NCBI GenBank assembly: GCA_036667875.1
Contig: JAVWTD010000033.1
Span: 1-13,460, forward strand
Direction of reading: 5' to 3'
Source of the DNA: CAJGDV01 sp036667875
Lineage (GTDB): Bacteria > Bacillota_I > Bacilli_A > RF39 > UBA660
Length of the DNA: 13,460 nt
Positions 6,847 to 13,460 of this stretch are shown here, piece by piece. Position 1 is the first letter of the stretch. Each line of letters opens with the position of its first letter. A program made the position numbers and the translations under genes. The notes under the pieces were generated by a model. That model saw only the letters and a program-made list of their open reading frames with translations. It did no database searches and was not told the DNA's origin.

Positions 6847-7504
6847 TTTAAATATTATAAGAAAAAATCATTATAAATATATTTTGATTCATCTTTTCTT
6901 ATTATTAATCTTTCTTGTCGTATATGGAATAACAAAAAGCAATTTTAGAATAAGTTTTTATACCACTCTAGGATTGAATTTTAGTAAGAATGCTACAACT
7001 ATAGAGCAGACACTTTATCTTTATAATTCTTTTGTTTATATATTCCTTTTTGTCTTTCTCTTTTTAAAAAACTTAAGTTTATCTGTAAATAATTTGTTTT
7101 TAAGAGAAAATAAAAAAACATGGTGTTTTAGAAAATTAATATTAAATTATTTGTACATAATAATTTTTAAAGCCATTTCATATTTACTATTAAGTTTAGT
7201 TTTAAAAATATTTAATGTTGATTTAAAAAATGTATTTAATTTATATCTTATTGACTGCACTATAACAATATTAATAAGTAACTTTATAATATTTATTTAT
7301 ATTATTTTTAGAAATCAAATTCTATTTGTTTTGTCATTGATTTTATTTGTTATTTTATTATTGATGATACCTTTAAATGTTATAAGTTTAAATATTAAAA
7401 TAGTAATACCACTATTATGTTTTATAATTATACAAATACCCTTGATTTTAACCCTTTTCCAAAAAAATTGTACACAAATTTATGAAAATTTAAGTGAGAG
7501 GTGA
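6824..7504 (+). CDS. Membrane protein, ABC permease-like (third of three)
   Basis: A 226-aa protein with about six hydrophobic segments near residues 18-36, 66-83, 107-129, 138-162, 165-187 and 190-211. The Phe/Leu/Ile-rich sequence is encoded by very T-rich DNA. The ATG at 6824 follows AAGGTGGAAG and lies inside the end of the second permease gene (23-base overlap). The stop is 4 bases before the ATPase start. LanFEG-type transporters normally have two such membrane subunits, so this third one is an addition: it may be an accessory immunity protein, or the three may assemble in an unusual stoichiometry. No motif permits a firmer call. Confidence 0.62.
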   Translation: MKKTFLNDLNIIRKNHYKYILIHLFLLLIFLVVYGITKSNFRISFYTTLGLNFSKNATTIEQTLYLYNSFVYIFLFVFLFLKNLSLSVNNLFLRENKKTWCFRKLILNYLYIIIFKAISYLLLSLVLKIFNVDLKNVFNLYLIDCTITILISNFIIFIYIIFRNQILFVLSLILFVILLLMIPLNVISLNIKIVIPLLCFIIIQIPLILTLFQKNCTQIYENLSER

Positions 7505-7508
7505 GTTT

Positions 7509-8141
7509 ATGAAAATAGAAGTAAATAATTTAAAAAAAGATTTTAAAAACATTAATATACTACATGATGTAAATATTAAATTTAGTGAAGGGAAAATATA
7601 TGGAATTATTGGAAGAAATGGTAGTGGTAAAAGTGTATTTTTAAAAATGCTATGTGCATTTTATCAACCTACTTCTGGTGAAATTTTATTTGACGGAGAA
7701 AATATTATCAAAAATAAAAAATTCCCACCATCTACAAGAGCACTAATTGAGAAACCTTCTTTTTTAAATGACCTTACAGGTTTTGAGAATTTAAAGATGC
7801 TAGCTGAAATACAAAATCAAATTTCAGACAAAGAAATTTTGGCTTCTTGCGAAAATGTTAATTTAGGAAATGATATTGATAAAAAGTTTGCATTATACTC
7901 TTTAGGAATGAAACAAAAATTAGGTATAGCTCAAGTTATAATGGAAGATCCCAAAATAATGATTTTTGATGAACCATTTAATGGAATAGAAAATAAAACA
8001 GCAGAAAAACTAAGGAAATACTTGATAGATATAAAGAAAGATAAAATTATTATTATTGCATCCCATATAAAAGAAGATATACAAGATATGGCAGATGTCG
8101 TATTTGAATTTGATGATGGAACAATTAAAAAAGTTTCTTAA
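7509..8141 (+). CDS. ABC transporter ATP-binding protein, lantibiotic-immunity (LanF/BcrA) type
   Basis: A 210-aa nucleotide-binding domain that powers the membrane subunits encoded just upstream. Motifs in order: Walker A GRNGSGKS (35-42), Q-loop position occupied by Glu81 in IEKPSF, signature LGMKQ (132-136), Walker B IMIFDEP (150-156) and H-loop His186 in ASHIKED. Glu in place of the Q-loop Gln and an LGMKQ signature are known features of LanF/BcrA immunity ATPases, which remove bacteriocins or antibiotics from the producer's membrane. I use the ATG at 7509 rather than the in-frame GTG at 7494, because AGAGGTG (7497-7503) sits correctly before 7509 and the protein then begins in family style. 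All ATPase residues are intact. The link to the secreted protein is inference. Confidence 0.88.
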   Translation: MKIEVNNLKKDFKNINILHDVNIKFSEGKIYGIIGRNGSGKSVFLKMLCAFYQPTSGEILFDGENIIKNKKFPPSTRALIEKPSFLNDLTGFENLKMLAEIQNQISDKEILASCENVNLGNDIDKKFALYSLGMKQKLGIAQVIMEDPKIMIFDEPFNGIENKTAEKLRKYLIDIKKDKIIIIASHIKEDIQDMADVVFEFDDGTIKKVS

Positions 8142-8177
8142 ATTATATAAATTAAAAGTTGTCTAAATTATTACATT

Positions 8178-8206
8178 TTTACAATTAATCTTTTTCACTG
8201 CATATT
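8178..8206 (+). promoter_or_regulatory. Possible secG promoter
   Basis: TTTACA (8178-8183) is 5 of 6 to the -35 consensus. A 17-base spacer leads to CATATT (8201-8206), which is 4 of 6 to the -10 consensus. Initiation near 8213 would give secG a leader of about 50 bases. No clear terminator is visible after the ATPase stop at 8141, so read-through from the module upstream is also possible. Confidence 0.35.
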
Positions 8207-8262
8207 TATTGCTTTTTATCAAAAAATATGATAAATTAGATATGTTAAAAGGAGGGAACATA

Positions 8263-8475
8263 GTGGATATATTATTAATTATAGTATCAGTTTTGTTAAT
8301 AGCTATCGTTCTTTTGCAAAGTAGTAAAGCAGAAAGCACATCAAATATTATTAGTGGTGGGAATAACGATCTATTTGCTAATCGTAAAGAAAGAGGCGGA
8401 GAGTTGTTTATAACACGTGCTACATTTGTTTTAGGAGCTTTATTCTTTATTATTTGTTTAATAAAAGGATTTTAA
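8263..8475 (+). CDS. secG: Preprotein translocase subunit SecG
   Basis: Small integral membrane subunit of the SecYEG channel that assists SecA-driven export. The 70-aa product has two helices (about 2-20 and 52-69). Between them is the conserved cytoplasmic loop: LLQSSKAE, then a Gly-rich SGG segment, then NDLFANRKERGGELFITRAT. The GTG at 8263 is chosen because AAAGGAGG (8248-8255) lies 7 bases upstream; the open frame extends to a TTG at 8209, but that would add 18 charged residues foreign to the family. It is a single gene with its own terminator. In many Bacilli secG precedes rnr and smpB, which are absent here. It would also serve secretion of the signal-peptide protein encoded upstream, although it is a housekeeping gene. 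Confidence 0.93.
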   Translation: MDILLIIVSVLLIAIVLLQSSKAESTSNIISGGNNDLFANRKERGGELFITRATFVLGALFFIICLIKGF

Positions 8476-8490
8476 TTCTAAAAAGAAGAA

Positions 8491-8521
8491 CAAAGTAATA
8501 GATATATCTATTATTTTTTTT
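8491..8521 (+). terminator. Rho-independent terminator after secG
   Basis: The perfect palindrome TAATAGATATATCTATTA (8496-8513) folds into a 7-bp stem with a TATA loop and is followed directly by an eight-base T-run. It ends 8 bases before the TG of the extended -10 element of the rlmN promoter, so termination of secG and initiation of the next operon are packed together. Confidence 0.7.
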
Positions 8522-8528
8522 ATTATTT

Positions 8529-8537
8529 TGGTATAAT
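8529..8537 (+). promoter_or_regulatory. Extended -10 promoter of the rlmN-prpC-prkC-rsgA-rpe operon
   Basis: TGGTATAAT is a perfect extended -10 element (TG, one base, TATAAT). No -35 resemblance exists 17 bases upstream, where the secG terminator lies. Initiation near 8544 would put the AGGTGA ribosome binding site (8545-8550) at the extreme 5' end of the message, with only about 11 leader bases before the ATG at 8555. Confidence 0.7.
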
Positions 8538-8554
8538 TTAGTATAGGTGATAGT

Positions 8555-9580
8555 ATGAAGAATATATATAATTATAGTCTTAGTGATTTAGAGGAGTTAA
8601 TTGTATCCCTCGGGTACAAGAAATTTAATGCAGGTCAAATATTTGATTGGCTTTATAAAAAAAGAATTAAAAACTTTAATGAGATGACTAATGTAAAAAA
8701 AGAATTAATTGAACATTTTAATGAATCGTATACCTTAGGGTCTATTGATATTTTAGAAGTAGAAAAAGATACTGACGTAGCTAAGTTTTTGTTTAAATTA
8801 AATGATGGGCAAAAAATTGAAGCAGTTTATATGAATCATGACTATGGTAACAGTTTGTGTATTTCAACTCAAGTGGGTTGTAATATGGGCTGTGCTTTTT
8901 GTGAAAGTGGAAGACTTAAAAAAGTTAGAAACTTAGAACAAGCAGAAATGGTAGAACAAATTTTAATGATAGAAGAAGAATTAAAATTAAAAATAACACA
9001 TTTAGTATTGATGGGTATAGGAGAACCATTTGATAATTTTGATAACGTAATGAAATTTATTGATATTGTTAATGAAAATAAAGGAATAGGAATTGGAGCA
9101 AGGCACATTACTGTATCTACTTGCGGGATTGTTCCTAAAATAAAAGAATTTTCAAAAAGCGACAAACAAGTCAATTTAGCTATTTCACTACATGCCCCAA
9201 ATAATACAGTAAGAGATAAAATAATGCCAATAAATAAAGCATATAAAATCGAAGAATTAATAGAATCTTTAAGAGATTACATAAAACTAACTAATAGAAG
9301 AGTTACTTTTGAATATATAATGATTAAAGATATTAATGATACCGTAAGTTGTGCAAACCAACTGTCAAATTTATTAAGAGGATTAAACTGTTATGTAAAC
9401 CTAATACCTTATAACGAAACAAGCCATATAGATTTTAAAAAAAGTAGCGTTGACGCTATAAACAATTTCTATGATACCTTAAAAAAACGAGGAATAAATG
9501 TTACCATTAGAAAAGAGTTTGGTTCAAAAGTTAGTGCCGCATGTGGTCAACTAAGAAGCAAACACGAGGAGGAGAAATAA
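8555..9580 (+). CDS. rlmN: 23S rRNA (A2503-C2)/tRNA (A37-C2) methyltransferase RlmN
   Basis: Radical-SAM enzyme that methylates C2 of A2503 in 23S rRNA and, in studied homologues, of A37 in some tRNAs. The 341-aa protein has an N-terminal fold with FNAGQIFDWLYKK and NEMTNVKKEL (24-51), Glu89 in IEAVY, the CX3CX2C iron-sulfur motif (Cys109, Cys113, Cys116) in VGCNMGCAFC, the GIGEP SAM-binding segment, and C-terminal SAACGQL with Cys330, the methyl-carrying or resolving cysteine of the ping-pong mechanism. All catalytic positions are present. The residue after the last cluster Cys is Glu (CESG) where many homologues have Ala. It is the first gene of the operon, and its TAA overlaps the next ATG by one base. 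Cfr is less likely given the housekeeping context. Confidence 0.95.
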   Translation: MKNIYNYSLSDLEELIVSLGYKKFNAGQIFDWLYKKRIKNFNEMTNVKKELIEHFNESYTLGSIDILEVEKDTDVAKFLFKLNDGQKIEAVYMNHDYGNSLCISTQVGCNMGCAFCESGRLKKVRNLEQAEMVEQILMIEEELKLKITHLVLMGIGEPFDNFDNVMKFIDIVNENKGIGIGARHITVSTCGIVPKIKEFSKSDKQVNLAISLHAPNNTVRDKIMPINKAYKIEELIESLRDYIKLTNRRVTFEYIMIKDINDTVSCANQLSNLLRGLNCYVNLIPYNETSHIDFKKSSVDAINNFYDTLKKRGINVTIRKEFGSKVSAACGQLRSKHEEEK

Positions 9581-10320
9581 TGGAGTATTGTTATTTAACT
9601 GATCCAGGTAAAATTAGGGACCATAACGAAGATAGTGTTACAGTTGTTAAAAACATTAATGACGAAATACTTCTTGCGGTTGCTGATGGCATGGGAGGAC
9701 ACAGAGGAGGCGAAATAGCTTCTTCAATTGCTATTAACATTATTGCTAGACGTTTCTCTGAACAAGCTGAAATAGGCTCAAAAGAAGATGCCATAGAATG
9801 GATTAAAAGAATAGTAATAGAAGCAAATACTGCTATTTATAAATATACAGAACAAAACCCTGACTCAGTAGGAATGGGAACAACTTTAGTAATGGCTATC
9901 GTGACTAAAGAATTCTTATTATTTGGAAACATAGGAGACTCTTCAGGATTTGTTATTAAAAATAAAAAGATTCATAAAATAACAACTGATCACACCCTAG
10001 TAAATTTACTAGTAAAATCAGGAGAATTAACACTTGAAGAAGCAAAAGATCATCCAAGAAAAAACGTCTTAATGAAAGCACTCGGAGCAACCACTGATGT
10101 TGACATGGATGTATTTGATATAACTGATGAAATTGAAGGAATACTCCTTTGCAGTGACGGACTTACAAATATGCTTGATGATGAACAAATAACAAAAGTT
10201 TTAAACGAAGACCATACAGGTGAAGAAAAACTAGAAAAGTTAGTCATCAAATGCAATAATAGAGGCGGTACAGATAATATTTCAATCGCATATTTAAATA
10301 AAGGTGGTGGAATTAAATGA
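9580..10320 (+). CDS. prpC: PP2C-family Ser/Thr protein phosphatase PrpC/Stp
   Basis: Metal-dependent cytosolic phosphatase that reverses phosphorylation by the kinase encoded next to it. In the 246-aa protein the PP2C motifs appear in order: IRDHNEDS (12-19, Asp18), VADGMGG (34-40, Asp36), GMGTT (98-102), GNIGDS (116-121), CSDGL (191-195, Asp193) and GGTDNIS (229-235, Asp232). The Asp residues build the Mn/Mg centre and all are present. I place the start at 9580 (TAATG overlap with rlmN) because GAGGAGGAG (9566-9574) is correctly spaced. The longer frame from 9541 would add 13 residues translated from within the rlmN end and the binding site itself. The stop overlaps the kinase ATG by 4 bases, the usual phosphatase/kinase coupling. 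Confidence 0.95.
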   Translation: MEYCYLTDPGKIRDHNEDSVTVVKNINDEILLAVADGMGGHRGGEIASSIAINIIARRFSEQAEIGSKEDAIEWIKRIVIEANTAIYKYTEQNPDSVGMGTTLVMAIVTKEFLLFGNIGDSSGFVIKNKKIHKITTDHTLVNLLVKSGELTLEEAKDHPRKNVLMKALGATTDVDMDVFDITDEIEGILLCSDGLTNMLDDEQITKVLNEDHTGEEKLEKLVIKCNNRGGTDNISIAYLNKGGGIK

Positions 10321-12032
10321 TTGTTAAAGGACAAAAAATAAACGATAGATATCAAGTAATAAGATCAATCGGAGAAGGTGGAATGGCTAATGTTTATTTA
10401 GCGTATGATACCATTTTAGATAGAAATGTAGCAGTAAAAGTTTTAAGAGGAGATTTAGCAACCGATGAAAAATTTGTAAGAAGATTTCAAAGAGAAGCTA
10501 TAAGCGCTTCAAGTTTATCTCATCCTAATATTGTAGAAATGTATGATGTTGGAGAAGATGAGGGAAATTACTTTATAGTTATGGAATATGTCGATGGAAA
10601 GACATTAAAGAATTTAATTAAAAAAAGAGGTAGTTTAACTGTTCCTGAAGTAGTAGATATAATGCTTCAACTAACAAGTGCAATAAGTTGTGCTCATGAT
10701 AGTTACATAATACACAGAGATATCAAACCTCAAAATGTAATGATTTTAGATGACGGAAGAGTAAAAATAACTGATTTTGGTATTGCTATAGCGTCAAATG
10801 CTAGTGAACTAACACAAACAAATTCAGTTATGGGTTCAGTTCATTATTTACCTCCAGAACAAGCAAATGGAAATGGAGCAACCGCTAAAAGTGATATCTA
10901 CTCATTAGGAATTTTAATGTTTGAACTATTAACCGGTAAACTTCCATTCAAAGGAGAAAATGCCGTAGAAATAGCATTAAAACAAATGAAAGAAAGAATT
11001 CCAAGTGTTTGTAAAATCAACGAGGAAATACCACAAAGCATTGAAAATGTTATTATAAAAGCATGTGCTAAAAACCCAAAGAATAGATATTTAAATGTAA
11101 AAGAAATGTATAATGATGTAAAAACAGCATTAGATGAAGATAGAAAAGAAGAAACAATACATAAACATAGATATCCAGAAGAAGACTTAGATGAAACAAA
11201 AGTTATTGAAGAATTAGATAAAATAAACGACAGCCAAAAAACAACCATAGAAATAAAAGAAGAAAAACAAGAAAAGAAATTTAATTTTGTTCTTTGGCTT
11301 ATGCTTGGTATAGTTGCCTTATTATCATTTCTAGGAATATTCTTTATATTAATATATCCAAAAATCACAGCCCCAAAGGACGTGAAAATTCCAGATATTT
11401 CTGGACTAAGTGTAGAAAAAGCAGAATCCAAACTTATTTCTTTAGGTCTAGTAGTAGATGTTAAGTTAAAAGAAGAACCATCTGACACTATAAAAAAAGG
11501 AAAAGTAATAAATTCTGAACCTTCTAAAAATAGAACAGTTAAAGAAGGACAAAAAATAGTTATCATTGTTTCAAGTGGTACAGCTAAAATAGATATAGAA
11601 GATTATAAAGATAAAAACGCAATGGAAGTAAAAGGAGCATTAGAACTTCTTGGATTAAATGTAGTAATTGAAAAGAAAAAAGTAGAAGAAACAGAAGGAA
11701 TTACATATGATGCTGATAAAGTAATAGAACAATCAATAGAGCCTGGTAAGAAACTTGAAAAAGGAGAAACAATTATATTGTTTACTCCAGATGTAATGGT
11801 TAAATATCCTAATTTTTTAACAGGATATACATTTGCACAAATTGAAGCATGGGCTTTAAAAAATGGAGTTACAGTAATAAAAGAAGAAATCGAAGCAAAT
11901 GATAAACCAGAAGGCACTATTGTTGCTCAAGAAAAACCAGAGGGATATTTAGTATATCCTGGAACATCATTTAAAATAACAGTTGCTGTTAAACCTACTG
12001 GAAATGAAGGAAAAGATGGAAAAAAAGATTAA
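10317..12032 (+). CDS. prkC: Membrane Ser/Thr protein kinase with PASTA repeats (PrkC/StkP type)
   Basis: Senses cell-wall material outside the cell and phosphorylates cytosolic proteins. The 571-aa protein has an N-terminal Hanks kinase domain (about 12-270): glycine loop GEGGMANVY (19-27), Lys41 in VAVKVL, Glu60 in helix C, HRDIKPQN (133-140, Asp135), DFG (153-155), a Thr/Ser-bearing activation loop (ELTQTNS) and PPEQ (179-182). An acidic, Lys-rich linker leads to one transmembrane helix (about 324-347). Three extracellular PASTA repeats follow at about 354-421, 422-491 and 492-560, with a charged GKDGKKD tail. The second repeat is less typical (IDIEDYKDKNAMEV). All kinase residues are intact. 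It overlaps the phosphatase gene by 4 bases and rsgA by 17. In B. subtilis PrkC phosphorylates the RsgA homologue, so the neighbouring gene may encode a substrate. Confidence 0.96.
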   Translation: MIVKGQKINDRYQVIRSIGEGGMANVYLAYDTILDRNVAVKVLRGDLATDEKFVRRFQREAISASSLSHPNIVEMYDVGEDEGNYFIVMEYVDGKTLKNLIKKRGSLTVPEVVDIMLQLTSAISCAHDSYIIHRDIKPQNVMILDDGRVKITDFGIAIASNASELTQTNSVMGSVHYLPPEQANGNGATAKSDIYSLGILMFELLTGKLPFKGENAVEIALKQMKERIPSVCKINEEIPQSIENVIIKACAKNPKNRYLNVKEMYNDVKTALDEDRKEETIHKHRYPEEDLDETKVIEELDKINDSQKTTIEIKEEKQEKKFNFVLWLMLGIVALLSFLGIFFILIYPKITAPKDVKIPDISGLSVEKAESKLISLGLVVDVKLKEEPSDTIKKGKVINSEPSKNRTVKEGQKIVIIVSSGTAKIDIEDYKDKNAMEVKGALELLGLNVVIEKKKVEETEGITYDADKVIEQSIEPGKKLEKGETIILFTPDVMVKYPNFLTGYTFAQIEAWALKNGVTVIKEEIEANDKPEGTIVAQEKPEGYLVYPGTSFKITVAVKPTGNEGKDGKKD

Positions 12033-12867
12033 AGGAAAAATTATAAAAATAATAAGTAATGATTTTACAGTTATAAGTGAAGAAGGTATTTCTTATGTAT
12101 GTAAAGCAAGAGGTAAATTTAGGAATATGAAAGTTGTCCCTCTTGTAGGGGATAGAGTTGTTATTGATCCTATTAATAATTATATTTTAGAAATTGGGAA
12201 AAGAACAAACGAACTTATTAGACCAACAGTTGCAAATATAGATCAACTGATTATCATAGCAAGTACTAAAAGTCCAAACTTTGACACTAATCTTCTCGAT
12301 AAATTATTGTGTATTGCAGAGTTTAATCAAATTAAGCCGATTATTTGCTTATCTAAAATTGATTTACTAAGTAAAGAACAATACGAAGATTTAATACCTT
12401 ACTTTGAGTACTATAGAAAAATTGGTTACACAGTTATTGAAAACACAAAAATAGAGAATATAAAAGAACTTTTGGTCGGTAAAACAACAGTATTTACTGG
12501 TCAATCTGGGGCTGGTAAGTCCACTCTTTTAAATAAACTAGATGAAAATCTTACTATTAAAACTGATGAAATTTCAAAAGCCCTAGGAAGAGGAAAACAT
12601 ACAACAAGACATACAGAACTTATTCCTATAGCAAGCGGTTGGGTAGCAGACACTCCAGGATTTTCCTCACTTGAATTTATTGGTATGACTAAATCTGATA
12701 TAGGAGATAATTTCATTGAATTTCAAGAATTAAGAGATAAATGTAAATATAAAGATTGTATGCATTATCATGATGATGGTTGTTCTATAAAAGAAAATGT
12801 AAAGAATGGATTTATTATTAAATCTAGATATAATAATTATATTAAATTTATAAATGGAAAGGATTAA
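12016..12867 (+). CDS. rsgA: Ribosome small-subunit assembly GTPase RsgA
   Basis: GTPase that checks late 30S subunit maturation. The 283-aa protein has an N-terminal OB-fold (about 1-65) and a circularly permuted GTPase domain with motifs in the order G4-G1-G3: SKID (113-116), GQSGAGKS (162-169), the family-specific GRGKHTTRHT (191-200) and DTPG (212-215). The C-terminal zinc knuckle has Cys243, Cys248, His250 and Cys256 (C-x4-C-x-H-x5-C). The start at 12016 is preferred over in-frame starts at 12004 (ATG) and 11983 (TTG), because AAGGA (12008-12012) precedes it and homologues begin at this point with the GKI(I)K strand. It overlaps the prkC end by 17 bases and is followed 2 bases later by the epimerase gene, the order seen in B. 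subtilis. Confidence 0.95.
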   Translation: MEKKIKGKIIKIISNDFTVISEEGISYVCKARGKFRNMKVVPLVGDRVVIDPINNYILEIGKRTNELIRPTVANIDQLIIIASTKSPNFDTNLLDKLLCIAEFNQIKPIICLSKIDLLSKEQYEDLIPYFEYYRKIGYTVIENTKIENIKELLVGKTTVFTGQSGAGKSTLLNKLDENLTIKTDEISKALGRGKHTTRHTELIPIASGWVADTPGFSSLEFIGMTKSDIGDNFIEFQELRDKCKYKDCMHYHDDGCSIKENVKNGFIIKSRYNNYIKFINGKD

Positions 12868-12869
12868 AT

Positions 12870-13460
12870 ATGAAAATTTCAGTATCAATTTTAGAAACAA
12901 AAACAAAAGAAGATATCCAAAAATTAGATAAATTAAATTTAGATTATTTGCACCTTGACATAATGGATGGAGAGTTTGTCGACAATAAAACATGGGACAT
13001 TAAAGAAGTTAAAAGCTTAGTCGAAAATACTAAAACCCCTTTAGATGTTCATCTTATGGTAAATGATGTATATAGATATATTGATGAATATAGTAGTTTA
13101 AATCCAACATTTATAACATTTCATTATGAAGCTACAAAAGATCATTTAAATATTATAAAATATATTAAAAGTAAGTCAATAAAGGTAGGAATGTCTATTA
13201 AACCAGAAACAGAAATAAAAGAAATTAGTGAGTACTTAAAATATATTGACCTACTACTTATTATGAGTGTAGAACCAGGTCGAGGTGGTCAAAAATTGAT
13301 TCCTAATTCAATTAAAAAAATAGCAGATGCAAAGAGAATTAGAAATGATTTGATTATTGAAGTTGATGGGGGAATAAATGACTCTAATATTAAAGAATTG
13401 AAAGATTGTGATATAGCTGTAATTGGTTCGTTTATTACAAATGGAGATTATAAAATTCAA
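12870..13460 (+). CDS. rpe: Ribulose-phosphate 3-epimerase, C-terminus cut by window end
   Basis: TIM-barrel enzyme of the pentose phosphate pathway that interconverts ribulose 5-phosphate and xylulose 5-phosphate. The open frame from ATG 12870 gives 197 residues and is still open at the window end; the family is about 215-225 aa, so perhaps 20 residues are missing. Metal and catalytic residues are in place: His28 and Asp30 in LHLDIMDGEFV, His61 in DVHLMV and Asp166 in EVDGGI. It also begins with the family-like SVSIL. The phosphate-binding loop reads VEPGRGGQ (134-141), whereas most homologues have VNPGFGGQ, and FVDN replaces the common FVPN, so it is a divergent member; a related sugar-phosphate epimerase (allulose 6-phosphate) is a minor alternative. 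GGAAAGG (12856-12862) precedes the start, and rsgA ends 2 bases upstream, as in Bacillus. Confidence 0.87.
   Translation, partial: MKISVSILETKTKEDIQKLDKLNLDYLHLDIMDGEFVDNKTWDIKEVKSLVENTKTPLDVHLMVNDVYRYIDEYSSLNPTFITFHYEATKDHLNIIKYIKSKSIKVGMSIKPETEIKEISEYLKYIDLLLIMSVEPGRGGQKLIPNSIKKIADAKRIRNDLIIEVDGGINDSNIKELKDCDIAVIGSFITNGDYKIQ

Noticed and set aside
5175..7504. T-rich composition as proof of horizontal transfer
   Set aside because: Phe/Leu/Ile-rich membrane proteins are T-rich in any AT-rich genome, and the secreted-protein and ATPase genes resemble the flanks in codon choice by eye. No mobile-element ends or transposase are present.
8209..8262. Longer SecG from a TTG start
   Set aside because: It would add 18 residues atypical of SecG and ignore the strong AAAGGAGG site before the GTG at 8263.
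9541..9579. Longer PrpC starting inside rlmN
   Set aside because: The 13 extra residues include the translated ribosome binding site; the ATG at 9580 has ideal spacing and a family-typical N-terminus.
10898..11566. Minus-strand open frame of 222 codons inside prkC
   Set aside because: It lies wholly antisense to a well-conserved kinase gene, has no plausible family match and reads like a composition artefact. The same holds for the other minus-strand frames in the window.

Overview
The window comes from a very AT-rich, low-GC Gram-positive bacterium (Bacillota, probably a Bacilli/Erysipelotrichia/RF39-like lineage). The evidence is the overall base composition, strong purine-rich ribosome binding sites, sigma-A type promoters, and the Bacillus-like gene order rlmN-prpC-prkC-rsgA-rpe. 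TGA acts as a stop (deoD and prpC end with it) and tryptophan is TGG, so the Mycoplasma code is not in use. The PASTA-domain kinase implies a peptidoglycan wall. Every gene lies on the + strand. I see no rRNA, tRNA, CRISPR array or transposase. The species cannot be named from the sequence alone.

Region 1 (1-4492) has a 248-base leader with a promoter and overlapping hairpin arms, followed by a tightly packed operon. The operon holds deoD (purine nucleoside phosphorylase), add (adenosine deaminase) and two M16-family proteins: a YfmF-like member without the zinc motif and a YfmH-like member with it. It closes with a Rho-independent terminator.

Region 2 (4493-8141) is an accessory module between two housekeeping blocks. 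A near-consensus sigma-A promoter, flanked by a direct repeat and an inverted repeat, drives a 144-aa protein with a signal peptide. Three overlapping genes for roughly six-helix membrane proteins and an ABC ATPase follow. The ATPase carries a Glu in place of the Q-loop Gln and an LGMKQ signature, as in lantibiotic-immunity (LanF/BcrA) ATPases. My inference is a Sec-secreted bacteriocin-like or toxin-like protein with its own export or immunity transporter. The secreted protein fits no family I recognise, so this is the best candidate for something undescribed.

Region 3 (8142-13460) starts with secG as a single gene with its own terminator. An extended -10 promoter then drives rlmN, prpC (PP2C phosphatase), prkC (PASTA Ser/Thr kinase), rsgA (ribosome-assembly GTPase) and a ribulose-phosphate 3-epimerase gene cut by the window end. 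These genes overlap or nearly touch and form one operon. It joins 23S rRNA/tRNA methylation, reversible Ser/Thr phosphorylation and 30S maturation. In Bacillus subtilis the RsgA homologue is a known PrkC substrate. Several starts were moved inward from the longest open frame because of better ribosome binding sites: ATPase 7509, secG 8263, prpC 9580 and rsgA 12016.
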